A DNA stretch of 64,000 bases, from positions 682,001 to 746,000 of the forward strand of contig NZ_JACFQG010000001.1 of the NCBI RefSeq assembly GCF_016101585.1, given 5' to 3'. Positions within the stretch are counted from its first letter, which is position 1; the number at the start of each line of letters is the position of its first letter. The stretch is from Bifidobacterium polysaccharolyticum (GTDB lineage: Bacteria > Actinomycetota > Actinomycetes > Actinomycetales > Bifidobacteriaceae). Both the position numbers and the translations under genes were made by a program. The notes beneath the pieces are model-generated. The model made no database searches, had not been told where the DNA came from, and was given only the letters and a program-made list of their open reading frames with translations. Below are positions 36,430 through 46,800 of this stretch, in pieces.

Positions 36430-37095
36430 ATGGCTGACCCACCCAAGGCACCCGTCAAGACGACGCTCAACCGAGACTATGTTCTGCGCTCCGCCCTCTA
36501 TTTCGTCGATGAACATGGACTGGACGCCTTGAATATCCGCGCCCTGGGCAAGCAGATGGGGGTGTCCGGGCCAGCCATCTACCGCCATGTGCCCAGCAAG
36601 GCCGCCCTGCTCGATGGGATCGTCGAGCTCATATGGCAGTCAGCCACCGACCTCGACTCCATACCCCAAGGCATGGGATGGCGGCAAGCGCTGGAAGAGG
36701 TCATGCTCCAGGTTCACCGGACGCTGCTTTCGCATCCCCGGGCCCTCCCGCTCATGGCCACGCATCCCATCAACACGGACCAGTCCTTCCACATGGTCAG
36801 CACCTGGCTGAACCAGCTAACCGCGCACGGACTTAAGGTCGATTCCGACACCATCCACCTGCTCAATAGCCTGGCCGGACTGACCTTGGGCAGCGCCATC
36901 GCCCAGGCCTCTCCCCCGGTCGGCGGTGCGGGTGGCCAGACCAATACGGAACTGGCAAAAAAGCTGGCCGAGGATGCCCAAGGATTCGATGATCTGAAGA
37001 GGCTGTTCGATTCTCCGGGCGACGGAATCAGTGCACTTATGGAGACCAGCTACCGCAAGGGCCTGCACGCCCTGATCGCCGGTTGGTCTGCCTGA
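36430..37095 (+). CDS. TetR family regulator of the exporter operon
   Basis: A 221-residue repressor: N-terminal HTH (NIRALGKQMGVSGPAIYRHV, residues 37-56) and a C-terminal ligand-binding domain of the TetR_C (tetracycline-repressor-like) type with PRALPLMATHPI. It begins 6 bp after the permease stop with GAAGGAG upstream, so it is co-transcribed with the exporter and probably autoregulates it through the repeat at 34644. The ligand is probably an exporter substrate. After its stop codon 249 bp lead into R3, with no terminator recognised. Confidence 0.88.
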   Translation: MADPPKAPVKTTLNRDYVLRSALYFVDEHGLDALNIRALGKQMGVSGPAIYRHVPSKAALLDGIVELIWQSATDLDSIPQGMGWRQALEEVMLQVHRTLLSHPRALPLMATHPINTDQSFHMVSTWLNQLTAHGLKVDSDTIHLLNSLAGLTLGSAIAQASPPVGGAGGQTNTELAKKLAEDAQGFDDLKRLFDSPGDGISALMETSYRKGLHALIAGWSA

Positions 37096-37344
37096 ATTAG
37101 TGGCTAATGGATCAACCCTGGTCACGCATCCATCAACGTCGAAGACCGACTCAGAATTGCTCCCCCGACATTCCATCTGAGAGGACCTTATTGGCAAGTA
37201 GTATAGTTGAAAAACGTAAGGCTTCCTGCTCGCACCTTCGCACAGAGGGATGGGGATATGCGTAACGTCAAGAAAGCCTCCAAGGATAGCTCTACCGACA
37301 GGTACCGGTGGCGTCAGTCTTTGGGGAAGGGGATTTTGCTTAAT

Positions 37345-39478
37345 ATGCGTCAGCGTCAGCACACGTCAATCAGACCGGCTGCGGCCATCAGTCTTCTGCT
37401 ATCCGTCATCCTGCCTTTAAGCCTGCTTGCCGGCACCAGCGCCGATGCCAGCCCTACGGCCAGCGAGCCTGCTGTGGCCGGCGCGAGCGCGCCTGCCACA
37501 GCAGGAGACACCGGGGGGGGGGGGTCGTCAGACCCCTCGCGTAGCTAAGCAAAACCCCGGCACTTTCCCGAGCAAAGCAAAAACATCCACCACACCAATA
37601 ACGCCTGAGTCCCCGCTGGCTAAATATCCATCTTTAAATTCGGCGAAACTAACTCCCAGAAATCATTTACAGACGCGTTCTTCCGTAGAATATTCTGTTA
37701 TCTTCACCGACCCTGAAGGCGGAAACTCTACATTTTCGCAAAACGTCAACGACGGCAACCAAGCTATTCGACCCACCAACCCATCAAGAAACGGCTATCT
37801 GTTTGACGGCTGGTTTATCTGTGACACCAGCGGTGAATCAAAAGTAGCCTATGATTTCAGCCAGCCCGTGACCGGCAAGACGGTATTGGCCGCACATTGG
37901 ACCAAACAATCTAACACTTGGAGCCTCAACCCAGATAGCGGACCTATAACTGGCAATACCACCGTGAATATCACTCCTCCTGATCACAGCCGGGGCATCC
38001 GTTTCAACCAGGTCAGCGCAGGTGGCGAGCAACCGGATGTCATTGGCTTCTCAGTGGGAGTGGCCAGCGACGGGAATGCCTACGCTTGGGGCAACAACAA
38101 ATACGGGCAACTGGGTCAAGACCCGGCCGAAACGACTGCACAGAACACTCCTACTAAAGTTCCTTTGCCCAACGGCGTGGCCGCCGGCTTCACCTATACG
38201 CAAGTTGCTGCAGGCGGCGCCCACACCCTGGCCATAGGCTCCAACGGAATCCTCTACAGCTGGGGCCGCAACGACCACGGGCAACTGGGTGACGGCACCA
38301 CCACGGACCGGTACAAGCCCCAGCCCGTCAACGTTGCTAGCAACCAGCCCTTCAAAGCCGTCCAGGTGAGCGCCGGCGCCTACGACTCGGCCGCCATCGA
38401 CGACCAAGGCCGCGTCTACACCTGGGGATGCGAGCACAACAGCTACTCCACCTATGGCACGGCCAAGCTCGTGCCGACCCTGGCCAAGGATCCCAACGGC
38501 TCCAGCCAAGGGCTGCACGCGGTCCAGGTCAGTGCCAAATGGAGCTTCCTGCTGGCCTTGGACGAGGACGGCAGCGTGTACGCCTGGGGATACAACACCA
38601 ACGGCCAGCTCGGCAACGGAACAGCCACAGGAGACGGAAACGCCGACTACGCCAACGACCCGAAGCCCGTCCAAGACCCCAAGGACGCCAACAAAACCTT
38701 CAAAGCCACCCAGATCAGCGCCGGCACCAGGCACGCCCTTGCCATCGGAAGAGAGGACGGCAGCCTGTATACCTGGGGTAAGGTCAACGACACTAACTAC
38801 ACAAGGCCCACGAACGACCCCACCAACACCGGCAAAACCATCAAAGCCACCCAGATCAGCGCTGGCACATGGCACTCCCTGGCCATTGACCAGGACGGCA
38901 ACGCCTGGGGCTGGGGCTGGAACCAATACGGGCAGACCGGCAACGGCAACACCAATTCGCAGGGCACCCCCACGAAAGTAACCGGTCCGAACAATACAGG
39001 CCAAGGATTCAAGGCCGTCTGCGTCAGCGCAGCCCACAACCATTCCCTGGCCATCGGCCAGGACGGCAACACCTACGCCTGGGGCAAGAATGACTACAGC
39101 CAGCTCGGCAACACCAGCATCCCCACAACAGGCAACAGCCCTACACCCATCCAGACCATGTTCGACCCCACCCCCCTCAACATCACCAACGTCAAGTTCG
39201 ACAAGACGGCCGTGGACCACCTTGTACAGAACTCTGACGGATCCGTCACCCTGGCCACCCCCACCCATAATCCGGGACTGGCCGACGTGATCGTGGACTG
39301 GACCCTGGGCGGCGTCATTCAGACCCAGGCCCACCTGGCCTACACCTATGAAGGCACCCTGCCCCTGACGGGCGGCAATGGCAGCATGATCCTCCTGCTC
39401 GCCGCCGGGATGCTCGCCACGGCCGGCGCAGCCGCAGCCGGACGCCACCGGCGAGAAACCCACGCCCTGCACGTCTAG
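37345..39478 (+). CDS. R3: short, single-propeller phase-variable RCC1 protein, OFF in this sequence
   Basis: The family layout with one module missing: signal peptide (MRQRQHTSIRPAAAISLLL), stalk, one InlB repeat (37690-37905), one set of seven blades (38000-39115), C-terminal immunoglobulin-like segment and LPLTG near 39358. The first propeller and second InlB repeat of the larger relatives are absent; the break is at the InlB repeat, as expected for recombination between homologous repeats. The 12-G tract at 37513-37524 (codons 57-60) puts the frame into the TAA at 37546, giving a 67-residue product. With 11 or 14 G the frame is open to 39478 (about 710 codons). The adjacent exporter operon ends 249 bp upstream. 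Confidence 0.85.
37513..37524 (+). repeat. 12-G phase-variation tract of R3
   Basis: The same tract and the same stop-trap sequence as in R1 and R7. 11 or 14 G would open the gene. Confidence 0.9.
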
Positions 39479-39530
39479 AATCTTCACCCGAGTAAGCGGC
39501 TGGACTAAACCCCAAGTTAGCCCAGCCGAA

Positions 39531-39569
39531 GGGTGGCCCCGCCAATCCCCCAACACAACGGAGCCACCC
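39531..39569 (+). terminator. R3 terminator
   Basis: GGGTGGC (39531-39537) pairs with GCCACCC (39563-39569), followed by ACCTCTTTGC. Confidence 0.7.
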
Positions 39570-39649
39570 ACCTCTTTGCTCCCGCCCTCTATATCGCCAC
39601 TAGGGCGTGAAGCAGTCTTCATATAGTGTTCAGACAAGCAGCCCGGCAG

Positions 39650-39796
39650 TCTGGCTGACGGGCACTTGGAGCATGCAGACGGACCGTGATAGCCTATTGT
39701 ATATACGTGGGGATTGTGTCTGCCATCTATCGGGGAGCCGACCAGGGGAGTTCCAAGCACGCGGCAACAGTTCCTGGGAAGGGGATCATGCCGATC
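39650..39796 (+). promoter_or_regulatory. conserved leader of R4
   Basis: A roughly 140-bp block nearly repeated upstream of R5 and R6. It contains CTTGGAGCATGC, CGTGATAGC, a TATATA stretch, GGGATTGTG and CATCTATCGGGG, and ends in CCTGGGAAGGGGATC before two in-frame ATGs (39788 and 39797). Presumably it is a shared promoter and untranslated region; -35/-10 boxes are not certain. Confidence 0.5.
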
Positions 39797-42700
39797 ATGC
39801 GTCAGCATGCAAACACGCACAGCCGCCGTGCCATCCTCATCAGCATGCTGCTCGCCTGCAGCCTGATCGCCGGAGGCCTCGCCGCGGCTGACACTGCTCC
39901 CAGCGAATCCAGTGTGCCCGAGCCGACCAGCCTGGAGCAGACGGCGACGGGCCAACCGGCGGACCCATCAGCCAATCCACCAACCCTGCCGGCCACCCCG
40001 GCCAGCCCCAAGTCTCCGCTGCCCTCGCCCTCGCCCCTGAACACCGCATCCCCCCTCATCAGCGCCCAGGCCACGCCCAAGAAGCCAAGCGACACCGGCA
40101 TCCAAAGCAAGACCACCGACAGCCAGCCCCAGACGCGGGCAGCCTACACCGTCACCTTCAACGACCCCGACGGCAGAACCAACACGCCCTCCCAGAGCGT
40201 CCCCAGCGGCGGACAGGCCTCCAGGCCCGACAAGGACCCGAGCAGGGACGGCTACCTGTTCGACGGATGGTTCACCGGCAACACCGCCTACGACTTCACC
40301 CGCCCCGTCACCGGCAACATCACCCTGACCGCCAAATGGACCAAAGGCGCCAGCTCCTGGAGCCTCTCGCCCGCTTCCGGCCCACCAGCCGGAGGCACCA
40401 GGATCACCCTCACCCCGCCCACCACACCCGACATACGCTTTAGCCACGTCGGCACAGGAACATACGCTTCCCAGGCCATAGGCTCCGACGGCAACATTTA
40501 CAAGTGGGGAGATGCCTCCGATAAAAGGCCAGTGATCGTCACCCCGCCGACAGGCGTCCACTTGACCCAGACCAGCGCAGGAATGAACTTTACTCTGGCC
40601 CTGGGAACGGACGGCAACCTCTACAGCTGGGGATTCAACAACCAAGGCCAGCTTGGCAATGGTACCACTACCAATAGCGGGCTGGGCAAAGTGATCATGC
40701 CGGCAGACGGCACGAAATTCACCAAGATTAGTGCCGGATTTAACTATTCCTTGGCCATAGGATCGGACGGCAACTTATACGGCTGGGGAGACAACAGCTA
40801 CGGGCAGCTCGGCATCGGCAATCCCAGTACGAGCCCTAATCAACAGCCGATTAAGGTGATCCTGCCAACAGGGGTCCCAAAATTCACCCAGATCAGCGCA
40901 GGAGACAGTCATTCCCTGGCCCTGGGAACGGACGGCAACCTCTACAGCTGGGGATACAACGACCACGCACAGCTCGGCATCGGCGCTAGCGATTCTGATG
41001 CTCATGCCGCTCCGAGCAAGGTGAACCTGCCAACAGGGGTCCCAAAATTTACCCAGATCAGCGCAGGATACAAGCATTCCCTGGCCCTGGGAACTGACGG
41101 CAACCTCTACAGCTGGGGAACCAACGAGAAAGGCCAGCTGGGACGCAGCATCAATGAGGCGGAGGACGGCACGCCACGCAAAGTGAACCTGCCAACAGGT
41201 GTCAGCCGATTCACCCAGGTCATCGCAGGCGGCGAGCATTCCCTGGCCCTGGGATCGGACGGCAACCTCTACAGCTGGGGCGACAACACCAGTGGCCAGC
41301 TGGGACGCAACCCCAGCGCAACGAAAGACGGCACGCCACGCAAAGTGGCCATGCCGGCAGGCATCACAATCACCCAAGCCAGCGCGCCCGGCACTTTGGG
41401 TGGGGACTTCTCCCTGGCCCTGGGCTCGGACGGCAACATCTATAGCTGGGGATGGAACGGCAACCAGCAGCTGGGACGCGACGCTAGCGGTTACTTCGAT
41501 GGCCAACCCGGGATAGTCGACTTCCCTGAGAAGCCAAAGCCGACCGGCGTCAGCTTCGGCGATAGGCGGGGTACGAGCCTGGCCGACAACAAGGACGGCA
41601 CCTGGAGCGTCGTCACACCCCCGCATGCAGGAGGCAAGACGGACGTGACAGTCTTCTGGAGCAGGAACGGCTGGAGGCCCGACGCGCACCTAGACTACAC
41701 GTACATCATCACCTACACGGTCGCCTTCGACAGCGCCGACGGCAATCCGGTCCCGGACCAGCAGCGAATCACAGGAGGCCAGCAGGCCACACGCCCAATC
41801 ACAGACCCGGCCAAGGACGGCTTCCTGTTCGACGGCTGGTTCCTCAAGGACGCTGAGGGGGATTCCAAGGTGGCGTATGACTTCAGCCAGCCGGTCACCG
41901 GAGACATCACCCTGGTCGCGCATTGGAGCCCCGCCAACACCGGCGGCTGGTCGATCAGCCCAAACAAGGGCACCGCGATGGGCGGCCAGCAGGCGACCAT
42001 CACCCCGCCCAGGCTGAGCCGCGGCATCCGCTTCAGCCAGATAAGCGCCGGCTCTCTGAGCGGCTTCTCCGTTGGAGTGGCCAGCGACGGGAACGCCTAC
42101 GCCTGGGGATACAACCAACACGGGCAGCTGGGCCAGGGCAGCGCCAGCAGCACTCCGCAGAAAACACCGGTCAGGGTTCCCCTGCCCGATGGCGTGGATT
42201 CCAGTTTCACCTACAAACAGGCCGTGGCGGGCGGCTACCACGTGCTGGCCATCGGCAGCGACGGCATCGTCTACAGCTGGGGCGCCAACGACCACGGCCA
42301 GCTGGGCGACAACACCACCACCGAGCGTTCCAAGCCGTTGCCCGTCAAGGGCGCGGACGGCCAGCCCTTCAAGGCCGTCCAGGTCAGCGCCGGCGCCTAC
42401 GACTCGGCCGCCATCAGCCTGGATGGGCGCGTCTACACCTGGGGCAGCGAAAACAACAACTTCACCGATTACAGCACATCCAAATTGGCACCGGCCCTGG
42501 CCAAGGATCCCAACGGCTCCGGTCAGGGGCTGCACGCGGACCAGGTAAGCCTCGGTTGGAGCTTCGTCATGGCCATGGACGCGGACGGCAACGTATACAC
42601 GTGGGGGTACGACAACTATGGGCAGCTCGGCAACGGCACAGCCACGGGAGAGCACAGCACCATATACGCCGCCGACCCGGCACGCGTGCCCGACGCCGAG

Positions 42701-43510
42701 GACACAAGCAAAACCTTCAAAGCCACGCAGATCAGCGCAGGAGCCAACCACGCCATGGCCATCAGCCAGGACGGTATCCTCTGGACGTGGGGGTACAACT
42801 ACCGCGGGCAGCTGGGCGACAGCACGACAACCAACCGGCCCTCGCCCACGCAGATAGGAAAACCAACAAAAGCCAGAGTCACGCAGATCAGCGCCGGCGC
42901 GTACCATTCCCTGGCCGTCGACCAAAGCGGCACAGCCTGGGCCTGGGGATGGAACATCAACAGCCAGCTCGGCACCAACAGCAGCGACTTCTATCAGCCC
43001 GCGCCCACGCTCGTGTCGCCGCCTGCAGGCCAGGGCAACGCCGGCACCGGGCTCGCAACAGCACGCATCACCGCAGGATGGAACCACTCCATGGCTGTCG
43101 GCCAGGATGGCAATGCCTACGCCTGGGGCGACAACGCATCCGGCCAGCTCGGCACCGGAAGCGACACGACTCCAATCAGCACCCCGACCCAGGTGACCCT
43201 AAACTCGTTGCTGATTACTGGTGTCAGTTTCGACAAGACGGCTGTGGAGCACCTTCAGCAGAATTCTGACGGGTCCGTCTCTTTTGCTACGCCTGTGCAT
43301 AATCCTGGACTGGCCGACGTGATTGTGGACTGGACCCTGGGCGGCGCCGGCCAGACCCAGGTGCACCTGGCCTACACCTACGAAGGCACCCTGCCCCTGA
43401 CGGGAGGCAACGGCAGCATAATCCTCCTGCTCGCCGCCGGGCTGCTCGCCGCAGCCGGCGCCGCCGCAGCCGGACGCCACCGGCGCGAAACCCGCATCCA
43501 GCACGCCTAG
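39797..43510 (+). CDS. R4: RCC1-propeller/InlB-repeat sortase-anchored protein (open)
   Basis: About 1237 residues. Signal peptide (MRQHANTHSRRAILISMLL...) to about 34, Pro/Ser/Thr stalk to about 115, InlB repeat about 116-190, seven RCC1 blades about 213-561 (YKWG, then YSWG/YGWG blades), immunoglobulin-like linker, InlB repeat about 634-712, seven blades about 743-1124 and an LPLTG signal near 1198 with hydrophobic tail and RHRRE. The stalk has no G-tract; it carries a different PSPLNTASPL/SAQATPKK sequence shared with R5 and R6. The start is the ATG that lines up with all other family members; ATG 39788 (three residues earlier) is possible. The gene is intact and expected to be displayed on the cell wall. 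Confidence 0.9.
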   Translation: MRQHANTHSRRAILISMLLACSLIAGGLAAADTAPSESSVPEPTSLEQTATGQPADPSANPPTLPATPASPKSPLPSPSPLNTASPLISAQATPKKPSDTGIQSKTTDSQPQTRAAYTVTFNDPDGRTNTPSQSVPSGGQASRPDKDPSRDGYLFDGWFTGNTAYDFTRPVTGNITLTAKWTKGASSWSLSPASGPPAGGTRITLTPPTTPDIRFSHVGTGTYASQAIGSDGNIYKWGDASDKRPVIVTPPTGVHLTQTSAGMNFTLALGTDGNLYSWGFNNQGQLGNGTTTNSGLGKVIMPADGTKFTKISAGFNYSLAIGSDGNLYGWGDNSYGQLGIGNPSTSPNQQPIKVILPTGVPKFTQISAGDSHSLALGTDGNLYSWGYNDHAQLGIGASDSDAHAAPSKVNLPTGVPKFTQISAGYKHSLALGTDGNLYSWGTNEKGQLGRSINEAEDGTPRKVNLPTGVSRFTQVIAGGEHSLALGSDGNLYSWGDNTSGQLGRNPSATKDGTPRKVAMPAGITITQASAPGTLGGDFSLALGSDGNIYSWGWNGNQQLGRDASGYFDGQPGIVDFPEKPKPTGVSFGDRRGTSLADNKDGTWSVVTPPHAGGKTDVTVFWSRNGWRPDAHLDYTYIITYTVAFDSADGNPVPDQQRITGGQQATRPITDPAKDGFLFDGWFLKDAEGDSKVAYDFSQPVTGDITLVAHWSPANTGGWSISPNKGTAMGGQQATITPPRLSRGIRFSQISAGSLSGFSVGVASDGNAYAWGYNQHGQLGQGSASSTPQKTPVRVPLPDGVDSSFTYKQAVAGGYHVLAIGSDGIVYSWGANDHGQLGDNTTTERSKPLPVKGADGQPFKAVQVSAGAYDSAAISLDGRVYTWGSENNNFTDYSTSKLAPALAKDPNGSGQGLHADQVSLGWSFVMAMDADGNVYTWGYDNYGQLGNGTATGEHSTIYAADPARVPDAEDTSKTFKATQISAGANHAMAISQDGILWTWGYNYRGQLGDSTTTNRPSPTQIGKPTKARVTQISAGAYHSLAVDQSGTAWAWGWNINSQLGTNSSDFYQPAPTLVSPPAGQGNAGTGLATARITAGWNHSMAVGQDGNAYAWGDNASGQLGTGSDTTPISTPTQVTLNSLLITGVSFDKTAVEHLQQNSDGSVSFATPVHNPGLADVIVDWTLGGAGQTQVHLAYTYEGTLPLTGGNGSIILLLAAGLLAAAGAAAAGRHRRETRIQHA

Positions 43511-43564
43511 AATCTTCACACGAGTAAGCAGCCAGGCCGCATCCCAAGACGACCCGGCCAACCA

Positions 43565-43603
43565 GGGTGGCCCCGCCAATCCCCCAACACAACGGAGCCA
43601 CCC
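43565..43603 (+). terminator. R4 terminator
   Basis: GGGTGGC (43565-43571) pairs with GCCACCC (43597-43603), followed by ACCTTTTTGC. Confidence 0.75.
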
Positions 43604-43667
43604 ACCTTTTTGCTTCCGCCCTCTATATCGCCAATAAGACGTGAAACAGCCTTCATGTCTTGTGCAG

Positions 43668-43814
43668 GCTGGCTGACAGGTACTTGGAGTATGCGGACGG
43701 ACCGTGGTAGCATTTTCTACATAGTTGGGATTGTGCCTGGCATCTATCGGGGAGCCGGACCGGGGGAGTTCCGGATACGCGGCAGCAGTTCCTGGGGAGG
43801 GGATCATGCCGATC
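43668..43814 (+). promoter_or_regulatory. conserved leader of R5
   Basis: The same block as the R4 leader with scattered substitutions (CTTGGAGTATGC, CGTGGTAGC, TTGGGATTGTG, ATCTATCGGGGAGCC), ending in CTGGGGAGGGGATC. Confidence 0.5.
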
Positions 43815-46800
43815 ATGCGTCAGCATGCGAACATGCACAGCCGCCGGGCCATCGTCGTCAGCATGCTGCTCGCCATTATCCTGCCAGCCAGCCTGATCAT
43901 GGGCGGCCTGGCCATGGCCGACACAGCCTCCGGCGGATCCAGTGTGCCCGAGCCGACCAGGCTGGAGCAGACGGCTGCAGGCCAACAGGCCGACCCATCA
44001 GCCAATGCACCAATCCTGCCTGCCACCCCGGCCAGCCCCCAGTCGCCGCTGCCCTCACCCTCGCCCCTGAACACCGCATCCCCCCTCACCAGCGCCCAGG
44101 CCGCGCCCAAGAAGCCCGGCGACACCGGCATCCAAAGCAAGACGGCCCCCAGCCAGCCCCAGACACGCGCAGCCTACACCGTCGCCTTCAACGACCCCGA
44201 CGGCAAAACCCGCACACCCTCCCAGAGCGTCCCCAGCGGCGGACAGGCCTCCAGGCCCAAGGACCCGAGCAGGGACGGCTACCTGTTCAACGGATGGTTC
44301 ACCGGCAACACCGCCGTCGCTTATGACTTCAGCCGGCCCGTCACCGGCAACATCACCCTGACCGCCAAATGGACCAGGAGTTGGAGCCTGTCCCCCGCCT
44401 CCGGGCCAGCAGACGGAGGCACCAGGATCACCCTCACCACGCCCACCCAATCCGGCATACGCTTCAGCCACATCAGCACAGGGATCATGAATTCCCTGGC
44501 CGTGGGCTCCGACGGCAACCTCTACTACTGGGGAGCCTACGGCGGTAAGACTGTATCCTCCAACCGACCGGTCATCGTCAAGCCGCCTGAAGAAGGCGAC
44601 CGCTTCACCCAGGCCGGCTCCGGCAATGGGTTCTCCGTGGCCCTGGGCTCGGACGGCAACCTCTACAGCATGGGAGGAGGGAACGAACGCGGCCAGCTGG
44701 GCAACGGCACCACCACCACCTCTTATGACAAACTGGGGAAAGCACCCCTGCCGACAGGGGTCAGGCAATTCACCCAGATCAGTGTAGGATTCGGCCATTC
44801 CCTGGCACTGGACTCGGACGGCAACCTCTACAGCTGGGGGCGGAACGATTGCGGCCAGCTGGGCTATGGCACTACAGATGATAATTCTCATGCCACGCCG
44901 AGCAAAGTGAACCTGCCGGCAGGGGTCACGGAATTCACCCAGATCAGCGCAGGCACTGATTATTCCCTGGCCATGGGATCGGACGGCAACCTCTACAGCT
45001 GGGGAGAAACCGTTTTCAATGCACTGGGACGCAGCAGCAGCACCACGCCAGCCAACCAACCAGGCAAAGTAACCATGCCGGCAGGCGTCAGGCAATTCAC
45101 CCAGATCAGCGCAGGATACACCCACTCCCTGGCCCTGGGATCGGACGGCAACCTGTACAGCTGGGGAAACAACACCAGCAGCCAGCTGGGACGCACCCCC
45201 ACTAGCACCATGCCAGCCAATCAGCCAGGCAAAGTGACTATGCCGACAGGCGTCAAGCAATTCACCCAGATCAGCGCAGGAAACGGTTATTCCCTGGCCA
45301 TGGGATCGGACGGCAACCTGTACAGCTGGGGAGACAACACCAACGGCCAGCTGGGACGCAACCCCAGCGCAGCGAAAGACGGCACGCCGGGCAAAGTGGC
45401 CATGCCGGCAGGCATCACAATCACCCAAGCCAGCGCGCCAAACATGATTAATGGGTACTTTTCCCTGGCCCTGGGCTCGGACGGCAACCTCTACAGCTGG
45501 GGAGACAACAGCGCTAGCCAGCTGGGACGCGACACCAGCGAGAAATTCGACTCCAATCCCGGCATGGTCGACTTCCCTGAGAAGCCGAAGCCGACCGGCG
45601 TCAAGTTCGGCGGGACAGCGGGCACGAGCCTGACGGACAACAAGGACGGCACCTGGAGCGTCTCCACGCCCCCGCATGCAGGAGGCAAGACCGACGTAAC
45701 AATCAACTGGAATATGAACGGCCAGCAGCCCGACGCGCACCTTACCTACACCTATATCAACCCCTACACGGTCACCTTCGACAGCGACGGCGGCAATCCG
45801 GCCCCAGGCCAGCAGCGGATCACCGAAGGCCGGCAGGCCACGCGCCCGACCAGCAGCCCGTCCAAGGACGGCTTCCTGTTCGACGGCTGGTTCCTCAAGG
45901 ATGCCAAGGGCGAATCCAAGGTGGCGTATGATTTCAGCCAGCCGATCACCGGCAACATCACCCTGGTCGCGCATTGGAGCCCCGCGGACACCGGCGGCTG
46001 GTCGATCAGCCCAAGCAAGGGCAACGTGCTGGGCGGCCAGCAGGCGACCATCACCCCGCCCAAGCTCAGCCGCGGCATCCGCTTCAACCAGGTCAGCGCC
46101 GGCGGCTATGAAATCGGAAGGGCCAGTGGCTTTTCGGTGGGCGTGGCCAGCGACGGGAACGCCTACGCCTGGGGCAGCAACCAGTACGGGCAGCTGGGCC
46201 AGGGCAGCACCAGCAGCAGGCGGCAGAAAACACCGGTCAGGGTCCCTCTGCCGGCTGGCGTGGATTCCAATTTCACCTACACGCAGGCCGTGGCGGGCGG
46301 CTACCATGTGCTGGCCGTCGGCAGCGACGGCATCGTCTACAGCTGGGGGGCCAACAACCGCGGCCAGCTGGGTGACACCACCACCAGCGGCCATTTCAAG
46401 CCGCAGCCCGTCAAGGGCGCGGACGGCCAGCCCTTCAAGGCCGTCCAGATCAGCGCCGGCGCCTACGACTCGGCGGCCATCGACCCGCAGGGGCGCGTCT
46501 ACACCTGGGGCAGTGAGTGCAACAGCGGCGGCTCATACAGCCTATCTAGATCAACCCCAACCCTGGTTCAGAATCCGAGTGGTTCGAACGAGGGGCTGCA
46601 AGCAGTCCAGGTTGCCGTCAAATGGAGCTTCATCATGGCCCTGGACAAGAACGGCACCATTTATGCATGGGGGTACGACGACTACGGGCAGCTCGGCAAC
46701 GGCACTAGTGACTCCTCCTATACGAACCAACCCACGCCAGTACAATACCAAGGCAAAACAGGTCAGCCGTTCCAAGCCAAACAAATCAGCGCAGGAAGCT

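Noticed and set aside
44055-46394. Long minus-strand open frames opposite R5 (and 49280-51637 opposite R6)
   Set aside because: Shadow frames caused by GC-rich repetitive coding on the plus strand; composition and repeats are those of the sense gene.
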